The notes: generated by a model from the letters alone, not told the origin. Positions 34,571-46,703 are shown, counted from the first letter of the stretch. The stretch: 64,000 nucleotides of DNA from Sclerotinia nivalis (GCA_029531795.1 JAPEIS010000009.1:1674001-1738000), one strand, 5' to 3'. Program-made: numbers and translations.

Positions 34571-37500
34571 TATAAATCTTTTATATATAAAAACAATTCC
34601 CAAGATATAATAATTGTAACCTTTTTTTGATCCATTTCGATATTTTCGGTTGTAATGATAAAATCCAAATACTTTGTTTTCGTGGTTTCGAATTCACATT
34701 TGTTAATATTAATCTATAATCCAGTATTTATTAACTTTTGAATTATTTAACGGATATATTTTTTATACTTTACAAGATTATTGGAGTAGATTAGGACGTT
34801 ATTGAGATATACAATGTAATATTTATCCAACTCATCGAAAAGCATATGATTGATATAATATTGGAACGATGCAGATGTATTGCAAAGATCAAAAAGTATA
34901 ATCAAAGATTCAAAAAGACCAAAACGAATAATGAATATAGTTTTCCATTTATTCTTTTCGGCGATTCGTAATTTGTTGAATGTTATAATGATATCAAATT
35001 TAATGTAAATTTTTGTATTACAAAGAGTGTTTAATATTTCGCAAACGATGGATAATGGATAACGATTCTTTATAGTAATATTATTTAGTCTTCGATAATC
35101 TTGATAAATGTAGACCCCTCTTTTCAATTTGATAATCAATAACAAAGGAAAGGCGTACTACGATTTCGATTCTCGAATAAATCCTTTGGAGAGATTATCA
35201 TTAAGCTATTTATATATCATTATTAATTCTATTAACAATAAAAAACGGTTTTTGAAATAAAATAGTTTTTTATTAGATATCAATTCAATTTTGTAATCCC
35301 AGATTCGACGAGGCGGTAATTTATCTGTATAATATGGGAGAAAGGCAGAAAGTTTGTTTTGTAATTATATAGGAAGTTTTTATTGTATTTGATCGTTACT
35401 AAGGGGAGATTTGCCGGTTAAAAATTTATCGATATTAGTTTCAGAGATTTTTCGCAAATAGAGCGGTTTGTAACAATCGTATATAAAATCATAAAGTTGT
35501 GATGGGGTTCTAGAGAGTATCTCTGTTATATTGCTTTGTTTTTGTAAAATCGATCGAAAATCCCTTTCTATAAATGTCGAGAATAATATAGCTTATCATA
35601 GATAATCTTACTTAATAGTTTTCTGTATAACATCCAATTTATCCTATATCAATCGGATAGCCCGAATGTTATCTTATTAACAAAACGAAACAAAATTAGA
35701 AATTTGCAATCAACGAATATCATCTATATTTAGATTTGTATCTTTATAAATAAGTATAAGGAGTTCCCTAATAGAAAGCAAAAACAAATAGTTTTTTGAA
35801 TTGTGAATAGGTCGATACCGATCTGTAATCTTTAAGATCGATTTTGGACATAGACAATTGGGAATCATCTGTATTTGATTATTTGATTCTCTATAGTGTT
35901 TTGTTCGATAATGATTTATATTAGGTATCAGACCTTGTTGAAATTCGAGGTTAATAAAAGAATCGTTAGATTGTAATATGTAATCTTCATTTGGTATTTC
36001 TTCAATAGAAGGTTTTTTATAAGAAGTTCTTTTAAAAATAGAAAGCGTTTGAATAGATAAACAATCGATATCGTTCTTTAGACAATCCTCGATATATAAA
36101 GAGCGGTATTTATAAATTATATATTTAGTTTTTATATTAGAATCGATAAGGAATTTATTTAAAGGTTTGATAATATTAACGATTTATTGTAGAGTAACTT
36201 TTACTAGATCTTTTTGTTCTTTGATTAGAGATGGAATCGTTGGTATAGTAATTGGCTTTGAATTATAATATGTCAAATAATTGGAAGTATAATAGTTTGA
36301 AGAGAATATTAAATTTATCTCTGTTCAGTTGATAGTAGGATTGTAGTACTGTAATTATAATAAATCAAAGATTAATAGTATCTTTGATGAAAGTTGAATA
36401 ATATAAAAGGATTAATATTCATAGTAATCCCTTATAACGATTTCTATTATAAAATATTCTGTAATTCTGTTGGCGATCTTTCCATCAACAAATCGGAGTT
36501 CGCAAGAGTGAAGTAAGAATTGTATTTCAATATTATATTTGAAAGTAAAAGAACGATCAGTAAAGGTTTCTCTAAAATATCTATTATCAATAAGACTTGT
36601 AATAGTAAAGAGATTTTCATATATAGGGGATATAATAATTTTAACAAATAAAGATTTGCTATTTATAAAGTTGAATTGCAATAGCTTATCTTTATTCATT
36701 TTTTGATTTATTTTCTTGTCTTTAATATTCCTTTATAAACAATTTTTCGTAGAGATTAATCTTTTTTTTGTTCGGGATTTTCCTTGATTGAATTGGGTAT
36801 AAAGACAATTTCCTTTGATTCGATATAGCCTTACTATTGTATCTGATTTAGGTGTTGTTGGTTTTGTACCCAATTACCAGTATATCCTCCTCGAAATCCA
36901 TTACGATTATTATTAAACCTATTGATGTTTCAAAAAACCGGAACAGTAGTATATTGATCAAGGGCCGGATTAGTTGAAGCAATAGTATTGTGATTGGAAA
37001 AGGTATTAATGAAAGTTTGTTTGTTAGGAAGAAGATTATTATTGATATTATAAATAATATAATAATCAATTTGAAGATAATTGATTCTATTATAACAATT
37101 GCAAGAAACCGCAGAATTAAATTTCTTTTTCTTATTTTGTAGATCCTTTTTCTATTATCCTTTTTGTTTCATTATATTGAAATCTATAGAGTTATTGTTA
37201 GTAATAAATACTTTATCAGAATTTTTGTTATAATATTTAGCGTTACGAAGATTCTGATTCCAAGTAAAGAATTTCTTTTGTCAATTATCAATATCGTTGA
37301 TTGTGTAAGAATTCGAATTACCAATGATTAAAGTTCGAAGGGGGGTTGTAATCTTTTGTTTTATCGTGTTAACAATCTTGTAATCAGATTTGTAACAAGA
37401 ATTAACAAAATGAGATAATATAAAGAAGAAAACTGAAAAGGATTCCTTTGAACCTATAAAAAGCTTATCGAATTTGAGCGAAGCTTTTCTTTCGATATCT

Positions 37501-38421
37501 ATAGAGATATATAATTTGTTCAATTTGGCCAAAAATGAAATAGCAGAATCGAAACAAATAAGATCGTTAATGAATCTGGTGATATCTGTAATATACTTTT
37601 ATTGTGCTTGATTATCGAAAAGATTAATAGTATAGTTAATCTTTTTTTATTCGAAGGCAAAAAGTTGTAAATCGATTATTCAATAGAATTGCAAACTTAA
37701 TTTCCAGAATTGATAGTTCTTTTGTTGAACGAGAATATTAGATCTTTCGTTTTTAAAAACAAATGGGTCTTTTTGAGTTTGACAAAAAATGATCGGTTTC
37801 TGGTTAGTGACAGTATTATCGGCATCTAACTAAGTTTACTTGCTGGTTAGAGTATAAAGAAGTTTGACGTTTTCCACTTTGAATTTCTCGATCTTATTTG
37901 TTTGAGTAACGATATAAATAGCTTGAATAGTAAAGCGATTTTCGATGATAAAGAAAATATAATTCAGATAAACAATTTGTTTGTTAGAATCGATAACGAA
38001 GTTTGGCATCACTAAAGCATTCAATTCTGTTAGGATTTGTGTAATAGTAGGCTATTGGCTGAAGACTCGTTGGATTTCGGTACGAATTCCTTCGATAGAA
38101 GTAGGAGTTGCATTATTAGCGAATATAGAACTAAAAGCTATTATAAAAAGAATTACAATTGTACAAAGTAATCAATAGGGAATTTGCGATTGCACAAAAG
38201 CAATCAAAAACAGATACAGAAGTTTACGAATAAATACGATTGTATAAAAGCAATTAGGGATCAGAAGCTGCGCAAAAGCAGATAAGAAATACGATTGTAC
38301 AAAAGCAGGCGAGTTACGACGGTGCGAAAGTAATCGAAAACAGATACAGAAGCCTATAGATGATTTGGCAAGGCCAGATCACTTCGTAAAGTGACGGAGC
38401 CTTTGAAAGAGTAGTACAAAT

Positions 38422-38584
38422 TATCACGGTAAAGGAAAAGGTATGTATAGGTTTGATCTATTGTTGTACTACGAGGAGGAGAAGAAGGTCAAGGAGGTGA
38501 CCTGACTATATAGAAGTGAGTGTATGTATGTGTGCCTAAGGCATATATGATTACGTACAGGTGAAGGGGGATAAACCTGTAATA
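38422..38584 (-). repeat. LTR shared by elements C and E
   Basis: 163 bp. On its left is C's primer-binding site (minus strand ATTTGTACTAC, undecayed). On its right is E's polypurine-proximal interior (AAGAAGGGATAC on the minus strand). No host DNA and no target duplication occur on either side. Confidence 0.9.
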
Positions 38585-38889
38585 GTATCCCTTCTTCAAG
38601 AAATCTATTTGATTTCAAATGAGCATTAAAAAATAAAGAAAAATAAAGAAAAAAACATAGATCCTTTCCTTCAATTAGATTCCCGAATCAAAAATATATG
38701 ATATCCTTCAATGTGCGATATCCCAAACGCTATATTCCCCACTACAATAATATATAATATACTTTTAGGCGAAACAAATAGTTTTGATACAAATGAATCT
38801 TCATAAAATGAGTATAACAATTTCACTATATGATTTCGGTTGCAAATTCTGTGGTTCCGGTTGCAATATAGCAGTGTCGGGGTGTTTTA

Positions 38890-41800
38890 GAATTCAAGTT
38901 GATGGTTCTGGTTTTTCTAAATGAAGGTGATGATATTCGATAAGAATCTTCTCGTTACTCTTTAAATCATTAGTTGATTGCCAAGTTGGTGTGTAATATC
39001 TCCATTTGATTAAATAATAGTGGCCATCCTTATTGTGATTATCTAGAACTCCTTCAAATATCCATTTTTGAATAGGCTCATTCTCATCATTGTTCTGTTC
39101 CAAAACTCTGTTCTGTATAATCAAAAACTTTGATTTGTTAATTGTTATTTAAATCAGAAAGTAAAGATTAGTATAAATTGGAAGTAAAAAAGAATAATGG
39201 AAAACAAAGAAGATTTTAATGTTTTTAGGTAATTGAATAAAACAAGTATAGGAATAAACCTTGATAATTTCGTAAAGGCTGATCTATTTATTATCTAGCT
39301 TTTTTGTTTTATACGAAATCTTTATATTCTTAATATTGATATAGATTTTCTAATCAATTGTATAGCAAAATAAATCAGAATGATAATAATTAGTATAATC
39401 TTTATAAGTAGTAATTATCTGTTATATAAAAACGCAAAGTTGTTTTAAAATATATTCTATATAATCTACAATCCGATTATTTTTAAAGAATTCCCGTTTT
39501 TGTATTAGAATTATATTTAACAAACAAAATTTACTAAACTCAATATCTAGATACAGATTAAAGCTATAATTGACGAAAAAAAGCAAATAATCAATCATTT
39601 CAGAAATCACATTATTGAATACAAACTCGGCTAAAAGTAGCCAATCCAATTAATCGTCTTGATAATAGTTAACAAAAGCTTGTAAATACTACTCCAGAAC
39701 CAAATTAATACATTCGATCTGACCATCTATTTGAGAATAAAAAACTAAAGAATACTTTAAAATAACTCCCAATCGTTCTAAAAATTATAATCAGAATCCT
39801 GATATAAATTGTATTCCTCGATCGGAAATGATATTATCCGGAAATCCATAAAGCATATAAATATAATTAATGAAAACATCAATTAACTCTTCTATTATTA
39901 GTATATATATATCGATGAAATATTTTATTTTGATTAATTTGTAAACTATTATCAAAATATATTTATAGATAGAATTATAACGAATGCAATTTGAAAGCAA
40001 TATAATATAATCAATTGAGATATCAGACTATATGCGAAAAGGGACAGGCAGTGGTTTCAAAAATCCGGGAGACATTGATTTAAACGATTTGATGCAAATA
40101 CAAAATTCGCAAGCCTTTATATAAGATACGATTTCCAAATACATATTAAACCATTAATATATATAAGAAACAAAATCGATCGTTTTAATTCGATCAAGAT
40201 AACTAATAAGATCAGAAGAATAAATCCGATAGATAATTTGAAGCTTGAATTTATTGTTTGATAAAACCCAAAACTTATTTCGATAATAAATTCTATTACT
40301 TTAAACCGAATAATCCTATATAACGATCCGAAGAGTTTTATAATACTTTTTTAGCCATTTAATTATCGATGAATCGTTAAAAGTAAAAATAAATTGATCT
40401 GCGATATCGGATCTAGTATATATTGTATCGATTAAAATATCAATTAGTTAATTGTAAAGCAATATTATTGTCTCCATCGATACTAAATTGATATACTCAA
40501 TTAAATCCTTATAAAAATCGATATAAAAACGGTTTTGGAGAAGAATAATATATTTTCGATTCTTTAAACATTCATCGTTTGAATCAAAGCGATATAATCG
40601 ATCTTCGTGTTTTCTATTGAGCATATCTGATCGAATAGTCTTGTTTCTCAATCGATAAACTATACAGAAATTATATTGAAATAGAAATTCGGATTATTAC
40701 ATCTACTACTGATTGAGGATCTTTATAATCATAAAATACTCAAGGTTCTTATAATTAATGAAAATCTCGAACTTCTTTTATAAACTTTAGAGCTTCAAAT
40801 ATCATTCTTCTATTGCCTTAATAATAACGAGTAATTCCTTATTATAGATTTTATAATTACATTCCGCTATTGTATACTTAAATGAAAAATAAACGATCAA
40901 ACACAAAACGTTATTATTATTATATTGCAAAAGAACTCCTCCTGAAGCCCAATCAGAAACATCGATTTCCAAAACAGTTTTCCATCTGTAATCGAAATAT
41001 ACCAAAACCAATACTATTATAAAAACCCTTTTTAAAATATCAAAAGTCTTTATATAATTTATAATCCATTCCTATATAATATTCTTTTGTAAAAGATCAT
41101 TGAAAAAATGATAAATCTTTGAAAAATCTTTTATAAAACATTAATAAAAGTTAACGAAACTAAGAAATCATTATAAATCCTTTATATACAAAAACAACTC
41201 CTAAAATATAATAATCATAATCTTTTCTTGATTCATTTCGATACTTTCGATTATAATAATAAAACCCAGATATTTTGTTTTTATAGTTTCGAATTCGTAT
41301 TTGTTGATATCAATCTATAATCCAATATCCATTAGCTTTTGAATTACTTAACGAATATATTTTTTATACTTTACAGAATTATCAAAATAAATTAAAATAT
41401 TATCGAGATATATAATACAATACTTATCTAATTCGTCGAAAAGTATATAATTAATATAATATTGGAACGATACAAATACATTACAAAAACCAAAAGATAT
41501 AACTAGAAATTCAAAAAAACCAAAACGAATAATAAATATAATTTTCTATTCATTCCTTTCAGCGATTTACAACTTATTGAATACTACAATGATATTAAAC
41601 TTGATATAAATTTTTGTATTGCAAAGAACGTCCAGCGTTTCGCAAATGATAAATAATAGATAGCAATTCTTTATAATAACATTATTAAATCCTCAATAAT
41701 CTTGATAGATACGGACCCCCCCTCCAAACTTGACAACTAACAACAAAAGAAAGGTGTATTGCAATCTCGATTCCCGAATGAACCCTTTGAAGAGATTATC

Positions 41801-44800
41801 ATCGAGCTATTTATATACCACCACCAATTCTATTAACAATAAAAAACGATTTTTGAAGTAAAATAACTCTTTATCAAATATCAACTCAATCTTGTAATCC
41901 CAGATTCAACGAAATGACAATCTATCTATATAGCATAAAAGAAAAACAGGAAATTTATCTTATAATTATATAAAAAGCCTTTGTTATATTTGATCATCAC
42001 TAAAGGAAGATTTGCCAATTAAAAATTTATCGATATCAGTTTCAAAGATTTTCCGCAAATAAAGCGGCTTATAACAATCATATACAAAATTATAAAGTTG
42101 CAACAGAATTTTAAAGAGTATCTTTACTATATCACCCTGCCTTTGTAAAATCGATCGAAAATCCTCTTTTATAAACATCGGAAACAATATAGCCTAATAC
42201 AGATGATCTTGTTCAACAGTTTTCTGTATAACATCCAACTTATCTTATATCAATCGAATAACCTAAACATTATCTTATTGACAAAACAAAACAAAATTAG
42301 AAACTTACAATCAACGAATGTTATCCATATTTGAATTTGTACTCTTGTAAATAAATATAAGGAATTCCTCAATAGAAAACAAAAACAAACGGTTTTTTGG
42401 ATTATAAACAAAGCGATATCGATCTATAATCTTCAAAATCGACTTTGGATATAGATAATTGGGAATCATCTGTACCTGATTATTTGATTCTTTGCAACGT
42501 TTTGTTCGATAATGATTTACACTAGATATCAAACCTTGCTGAAATTCGAAATCAACAGAAGAATCGTCAGATTATAATATATAATCTTTATCTGATATCT
42601 CTTCGATAAAAGGTTTTTTATAAAGAGCTTTTTTAAAAGCAAAAAATATTTGAATAAATAAAGAATCAGTATCATCTTTTAGACAATCCTCGATATAGAG
42701 AAAGCGATACTTATAATCTATACATTTAGCTTTTATATCAAAATCAATAAAGAATTTATTGAAAGATTCGATAACATCGATAATCTATTATAGAATAACT
42801 TTTGCTAAGTCCTCTTATTCCTTGATCGGAAATGGAATCGTTAGCACGCTAATTGACTCTGAATTATATATAACACATCGAGCAATTGGAAATACAATAA
42901 TTTGAAAAGAATATTAAACTCATCTCTATTCAATTGATAATAGGATTATAATATTGTAATTATAATAAATCAAAGATTAATGATATCTCTAATAAAAACT
43001 AAATAATATAAAAAAACCAATATTCATAATAATCCCCTATAGTGATTTCTATTACAAAATATTCTGTAATTCTATCGACGATCTTTTCATTAGCAAATCG
43101 AAACTTGCAAAAAAAAATAAGAATTGTATTTTGATATTATATTTGAAAACAAAAGAACAATCAACAAAGGCTTCTTCAAAGCATCCACTATCAATGAAAC
43201 TTATAACAATAAAAGGGTTTTCATATACAAAGAACATAATGATTTTAACAAATAGAGATTTGTTATTCATAAAGTTGAACTATAATAGCTTATATCTATC
43301 CATTTCTCGATTTATCTTCTTACTCTTAGTATTCCTTTACAAACGATTTTTCGCAAAAATTAATCTTTTCCTTATTCAGGACTTTTCTTAGCTGAACCGA
43401 ATATAAAGACAACCTCCTTTGATTCGATATAGCCTTACTATTATACCTAATTCAAATATTGTTAGCCTTGTACTCAATTACCAGTATATCCTTTTCGAAA
43501 TCCATCGCAACCATTGTTAAACCTATTAGCGTTTCGGAAAGCTGGGGCGACGATATATTGAACAGGGGCCAGATTAATTGGAGCAGCAATATTATGATTG
43601 GAAAAGGCATTAATAGGAGCTTATTTGCCGAAAAGAAGATTACTATTGATATCATAAATAATATAATAATCAATCTAAAGATAATCGATTTTATTACAAC
43701 AATTATAAGAAACTACAGAATTAAATTTCTTTTTCTTATTTTGTTGATCTTTTTATTGTTGTTCTTTTTGTTTTATTATATCAAAATCTATAAGATCATT
43801 ATTATCAATAACAAATGCATTATTAGAATTTTTATTATAATACTCAGCGTTACGAAGATTCTGATTCCAAATAAAGAATTTCTTTTGCTAATTATCAATA
43901 TCGTTAACAATACAAAAGTTCGAATCATCAATAATCAAAGTTCGAAGAAGAACAATAATCTTTTGCTTTATTGTATTAACGATCTCATGATCAAACTTGT
44001 AGCAAAAGTTAATCAAATAAAATAATATAGAGAAGAAAACTGAAAAGAACTCTTTTGAATTTATAGAAAATTTGTCGAATTTGAACAAAGCTTCTCTTTC
44101 AATATCCATAGAGATATATAATTTGTTCAATTTAACTAAAAACGAAACAGTAGAATTGAAACAAATAGGATCATCAATAAATCTGGTAATATCCGTAATA
44201 TATTTTTGTTACATTTGATTATCGAGAAAATTAATAGTATAATTAATCTTCTTTTGTTCGAAAACAAAAAATTGTAAATCGATTATTCAATAAAATTGCA
44301 AACTCAATTTTCAGGATTGATAGTCCTCTTGACAGACGAAAATATTAGATCTTTCGTTTTTAAAAACAAACAGATCCTTCTGAATTTGACAAAAAGTGAT
44401 TAGTTTCTGATCAGTAGCAATACCACCGGCGTTCAGCTAAACTTGTTTGCCAGCCAAAGTGCAAAGAAGCCCAACGTTTTCCGTTTTACATTCTTCGATC
44501 TTATTTATTTGAATAACGATATAAATAATTTGAATAATAAAATGATTTTCGATGATAGAGAAAATATAATTCAGATAAGCAATTTGTTCGTCAGGACTGG
44601 TAACGAGGTTTGGCGTTACCGGAGCATTCAATTCTGCTAGGATTTGTATAATAGTAAGCCATTGATTGAAGATTTGTTGGATTCCGGTATAAACTCCCTT
44701 GATAGAAGTAAAAGTTGTATTACTAGCAGATATAGAATCAGAAACTATTGTAAAAAAGAATTATAATTGTACAAAAGTAATCAATAGAGAAATTGCAATT

Positions 44801-44920
44801 GTACAAAAGCAATTAATAAAGAAAATGCAATTATACAAAAGTAATATATATATAAAATACGATTATACAAAAGTAATCAAAAACAAATATAGAAGTCTGC
44901 AAATAAATATAATTATATAA
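38890..44920 (-). pseudogene. Element E gag-pol remnant
   Basis: Gag N-terminal text is at 44,631-44,437 (PDEQIAYLNYIFSIIENHF) and capsid at 44,130-43,888. Protease at 43,270-43,052 has FIDSGCFEEAF, the D-S-G triad preserved. The gag-pol linker is at 42,760-42,311. RT runs from about 41,760 to 41,100 with YLDNILIY (second Asp lost). RNase H is at 41,011-40,802 ([37 protein letters not shown]). Integrase is at about 40,450-39,420, with ISDRGIQFISGF at 39,791. The chromodomain at 39,124-38,894 is fully open: WIFEGVLDNHNKDGHYYLIK followed by WRYYTPTWQ. Stops break the polyprotein between these blocks. Confidence 0.87.
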
Positions 44921-45116
44921 AAACAATTAAAGATCAGAAGTTGTACAAAATGAATAAAAAAGCTGTACAAGAGTAGATAAAAAATGCGATTGTACAAAAG
45001 CAAGCGAGTTACGATGATACAAAAGTAATCGAAAACAGATACAAAAGTCTACAGATGATTTGATAAGGTTAAATCATTTTGTAAAGTGATAAGGCCTTTG
45101 AAAAGGTAATACAAAT

Positions 45117-45279
45117 TATCATAGTAAAAGAAAAGGTATCTGTAGAGTTGATTTATAGTTGTACTACAAGGAGAGGAAGAAGATCAAGGAGATGATCTGA
45201 TTATATAGAAGTGAGTGTATGCATGTGTGCCTAAGGCACACATGATCACGTGCAGGTGAAGGGGGATGAACCCGTAACA
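45117..45279 (-). repeat. 5' LTR of element E
   Basis: 163 bp. Its U3 holds a perfect inverted repeat, CATGTGTGCC-TAA-GGCACACATG (45,222-45,244), overlapping a region with CACGTG. The primer-binding site next to it reads ATTTGTATTAC (one change). Confidence 0.9.
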
Positions 45280-46114
45280 TATTTATTCAATCAAAAGTGC
45301 CTTTTCTATTCTGAAACTAAATCTAATCTATAGATCAATTTAACTAACGAGGAAGATCTATTTGACGAATATCAATAAACAATATCCGCAATCTATATAA
45401 CAGAATAACTTCTTTAGATTTATAGAAAAGAAGAAAAATGAAAATAGATTGGATCTCTGTATATAAATATCTTCAGGATTGTCCATCCCTATACTCTTCG
45501 GAAGATTTGAGACCCCTTATAGATCCCCACGGATGTTAAATACTATCATTATCATTATTATATAGAAATTGATAAATCAATAGTAGAAGAAGAAAAAAGG
45601 ATATTGTATTTAAGAACTGAACGATATATCAAAATTTCGTCGAAATTGATAAAGTAAAGATTTTTTGATTCTATTAGATAATACTATATCTTTTCATATA
45701 TCAAAAGAAATGGTAGCTTTATATTTTATAAATTATAATTAATATCGAATTTTGAAGTAATCATAGTTGTAATATAGAGGGCGTGCAAGATGTGGGGTCG
45801 TGCACGATATAGGGATATCGATTAGCTCCTTGAACTATATCTTATCAATAAAAGTTATATCTGTTACCCTGTCTATTGCCTCCGTAATAAGATTACGAAA
45901 CTAGCTTTTATTATAAATTTGAAACGATTTTAAAAAACCTATATTAATTATATTCGTAAAACTATATAATAATAATTTGAATTCAAATATCGATAATATA
46001 TTAAATTCAAATAAAATATATTTATCTAAAATAAAGACTCTTTTTTATTATAATAATAAAAATATATTATAAATTAATCTAAACGAAATAAAAGATTTGA
46101 AATCGAAAAGTATT

Positions 46115-46295
46115 ATAAAGTAGTATCTGTAGTCTATACAATTGAATAGCTTTTTCAGATTTACGGAAGTGGAATAAATAAAAACTAATCGATAAAAATA
46201 TATTCTGATATTTGTATATAAATACTCTTAGATTAGTTTGTTCTTATATCCTTTGGAAGGTATAGAACCCTACAGGATCCTTAGGATGTAAAATA

Positions 46296-46325
<30 letters not shown>
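46115..46325 (+). repeat. Possible SINE/LINE 3'-end repeat with (ATC)n tail
   Basis: It aligns by eye with 45,380-45,565: GATTTA then GTATATAAATA, then GGATG-TAAA-TA(A/C), then CATCATC... or ATCATTATC.... A simple-sequence tail directly abutting single-copy DNA at 46,326 is the usual mark of a non-LTR retroposon end. The 5' end is unclear. Confidence 0.4.
46297..46324 (+). repeat. (CAT)n microsatellite
   Basis: Nine perfect CAT/ATC units at the junction between AT-rich repeat DNA and the GC-normal glycosidase fragment. Confidence 0.9.
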
Positions 46326-46326
<1 letters not shown>

Positions 46327-46529
46327 CGGCTCGCTGTGGAAGCTGAACATCGTCATTTATGCCCTTTCTGCTGCCGCCCCAAGTCACCATTCTGCTTCTG
46401 CAATCGGATTTTGTATCACATCAAGCACAGCAAACATTATTCAGGTATATCAGTCCTTGCATGCTCTCGAGTCACTTAAGCTTGGGTCTGGATATAAAGA
46501 GTCAACAGTTCAGATCCCAACATGAATAT
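46326..46529 (+). pseudogene. Glycosidase (GH78-like) gene relic, part left of element D
   Basis: A 204-bp island of ordinary base composition in the AT-rich block, cut at 46,529 by element D. The last in-frame residues are VNSSDPNM. Across the empty site they continue without a shift into NISPNINGFLLAALLSHNP right of D, so D landed in coding sequence. Upstream, another frame has protein-like text (LWKLNIVIYALSAAAPSH) and a stop (TAA, 46,495) lies in the frame that crosses the insertion, so the gene is also broken here. The 5' end of the gene is missing. Confidence 0.45.
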
Positions 46530-46692
46530 TGTTACGGGTTCATCCCCCTTCACCTGCACGTGATCATGTGTACCTTAGGCACACATGCATGCACTCACTT
46601 CTATATAGTCAGATCACCTCCTTGACCTTCTTCTTCTCCTCGTAGTACAATTATAGATCAACTCTATATATACCTTTTCCTTTATTGTAATA
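46530..46692 (+). repeat. 5' LTR of element D
   Basis: 163 bp from TGTTACGGG to GTAATA. Inferred parts: U3 46,530-46,641 with TATATAG at 46,602-46,608 and a pyrimidine-rich run 46,617-46,640; R-U5 46,642-46,692 if transcription starts at GTAGTACAA. Confidence 0.92.
46602..46650 (+). promoter_or_regulatory. Predicted LTR promoter and 5' end of the retrotransposon transcript
   Basis: TATATAG (46,602-46,608), then a CT-rich tract, then GTAGTACAA (46,642-46,650) 40 nt after the TATA box. The spacing and CT-rich run suit a fungal start site. GTAGTACAA is the exact reverse complement of the primer-binding site, which suggests that it is the very 5' end of the RNA. The start site itself is inferred. 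Confidence 0.5.
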
Positions 46693-46703
46693 ATTTGTAC
46701 TAC
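46693..46703 (+). promoter_or_regulatory. Self-complementary primer-binding site
   Basis: ATTTGTACTAC directly follows the LTR. Its last nine bases pair with GTAGTACAA at 46,642-46,650. In Tf1 and related chromoviruses the 5' end of the RNA folds back on such a site and primes reverse transcription in place of a tRNA. The same arrangement is intact in C (38,411-38,421) and decayed by one or two transitions in A, B and E. Confidence 0.6.

Larger units (their letters stand above)
30480..38150 (-). pseudogene. Element C gag-pol remnant, interrupted by a DNA transposon
   Basis: Gag capsid text is at 37,532-37,281 (LNKLYISIDIERK, FDKLFIGSKESFSVFF). Protease-like text at 36,699-36,412 shows LIDNRYFRETF. 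RT is at 35,145-34,600 with an open frame from KRGVYIYQDYRRLNNI to YLNNVLIYS, in which both Asp of the YxDD motif are Asn. The RT connection segment is split by the Flipper-like element. RNase H resumes at about 32,600-32,330. Integrase is at about 31,990-31,100, with the core open at 31,689-31,336 (DYIISFL, then ISDWGTQFISGF). A chromodomain remnant is at about 30,610-30,480. Confidence 0.85.
29981..38584 (-). mobile_element. Element C: chromodomain Ty3/gypsy copy, sharing its 5' LTR with element E
   Basis: 8,604 bp, or about 6.75 kb without the Flipper-like insertion (32,719-34,570). The 3' LTR is 29,981-30,143 with flank AGCTG (29,976-29,980). Its 5' LTR, 38,422-38,584, is followed by the 3' interior of element E, not by host DNA, so the two elements share this LTR. 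Minus-strand order as in B. Confidence 0.9.
38422..45279 (-). mobile_element. Element E: chromodomain Ty3/gypsy copy in tandem with C
   Basis: 6,858 bp. 5' LTR at 45,117-45,279; its 3' LTR (38,422-38,584) is the same LTR that serves as C's 5' LTR. Right flank TATTT (45,280-45,284). Minus-strand order as in the family. E keeps the best chromodomain and the only intact-looking protease triad in the set. Confidence 0.9.
45285..46325 (+). other. AT-rich interval with two SINE-like repeats and a GC-normal patch
   Basis: No gene is visible. Two related segments of about 200 bp (45,380-45,565 and 46,115-46,325) each end in an ATC/ATT-type microsatellite. Between them, 45,765-45,905 has much higher GC (GGGCGTGCAAGATGTGGGG; TCTGTTACCCTGTCTATTGC) and includes AATAAA, which resembles part of an LTR, but I could not define its ends. 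Confidence 0.45.

Noticed and set aside
46359..46625. 88-codon plus-strand ORF
   Set aside because: It is a chance fusion of the glycosidase fragment with LTR sequence; the LTR part recurs as a frame in every copy.
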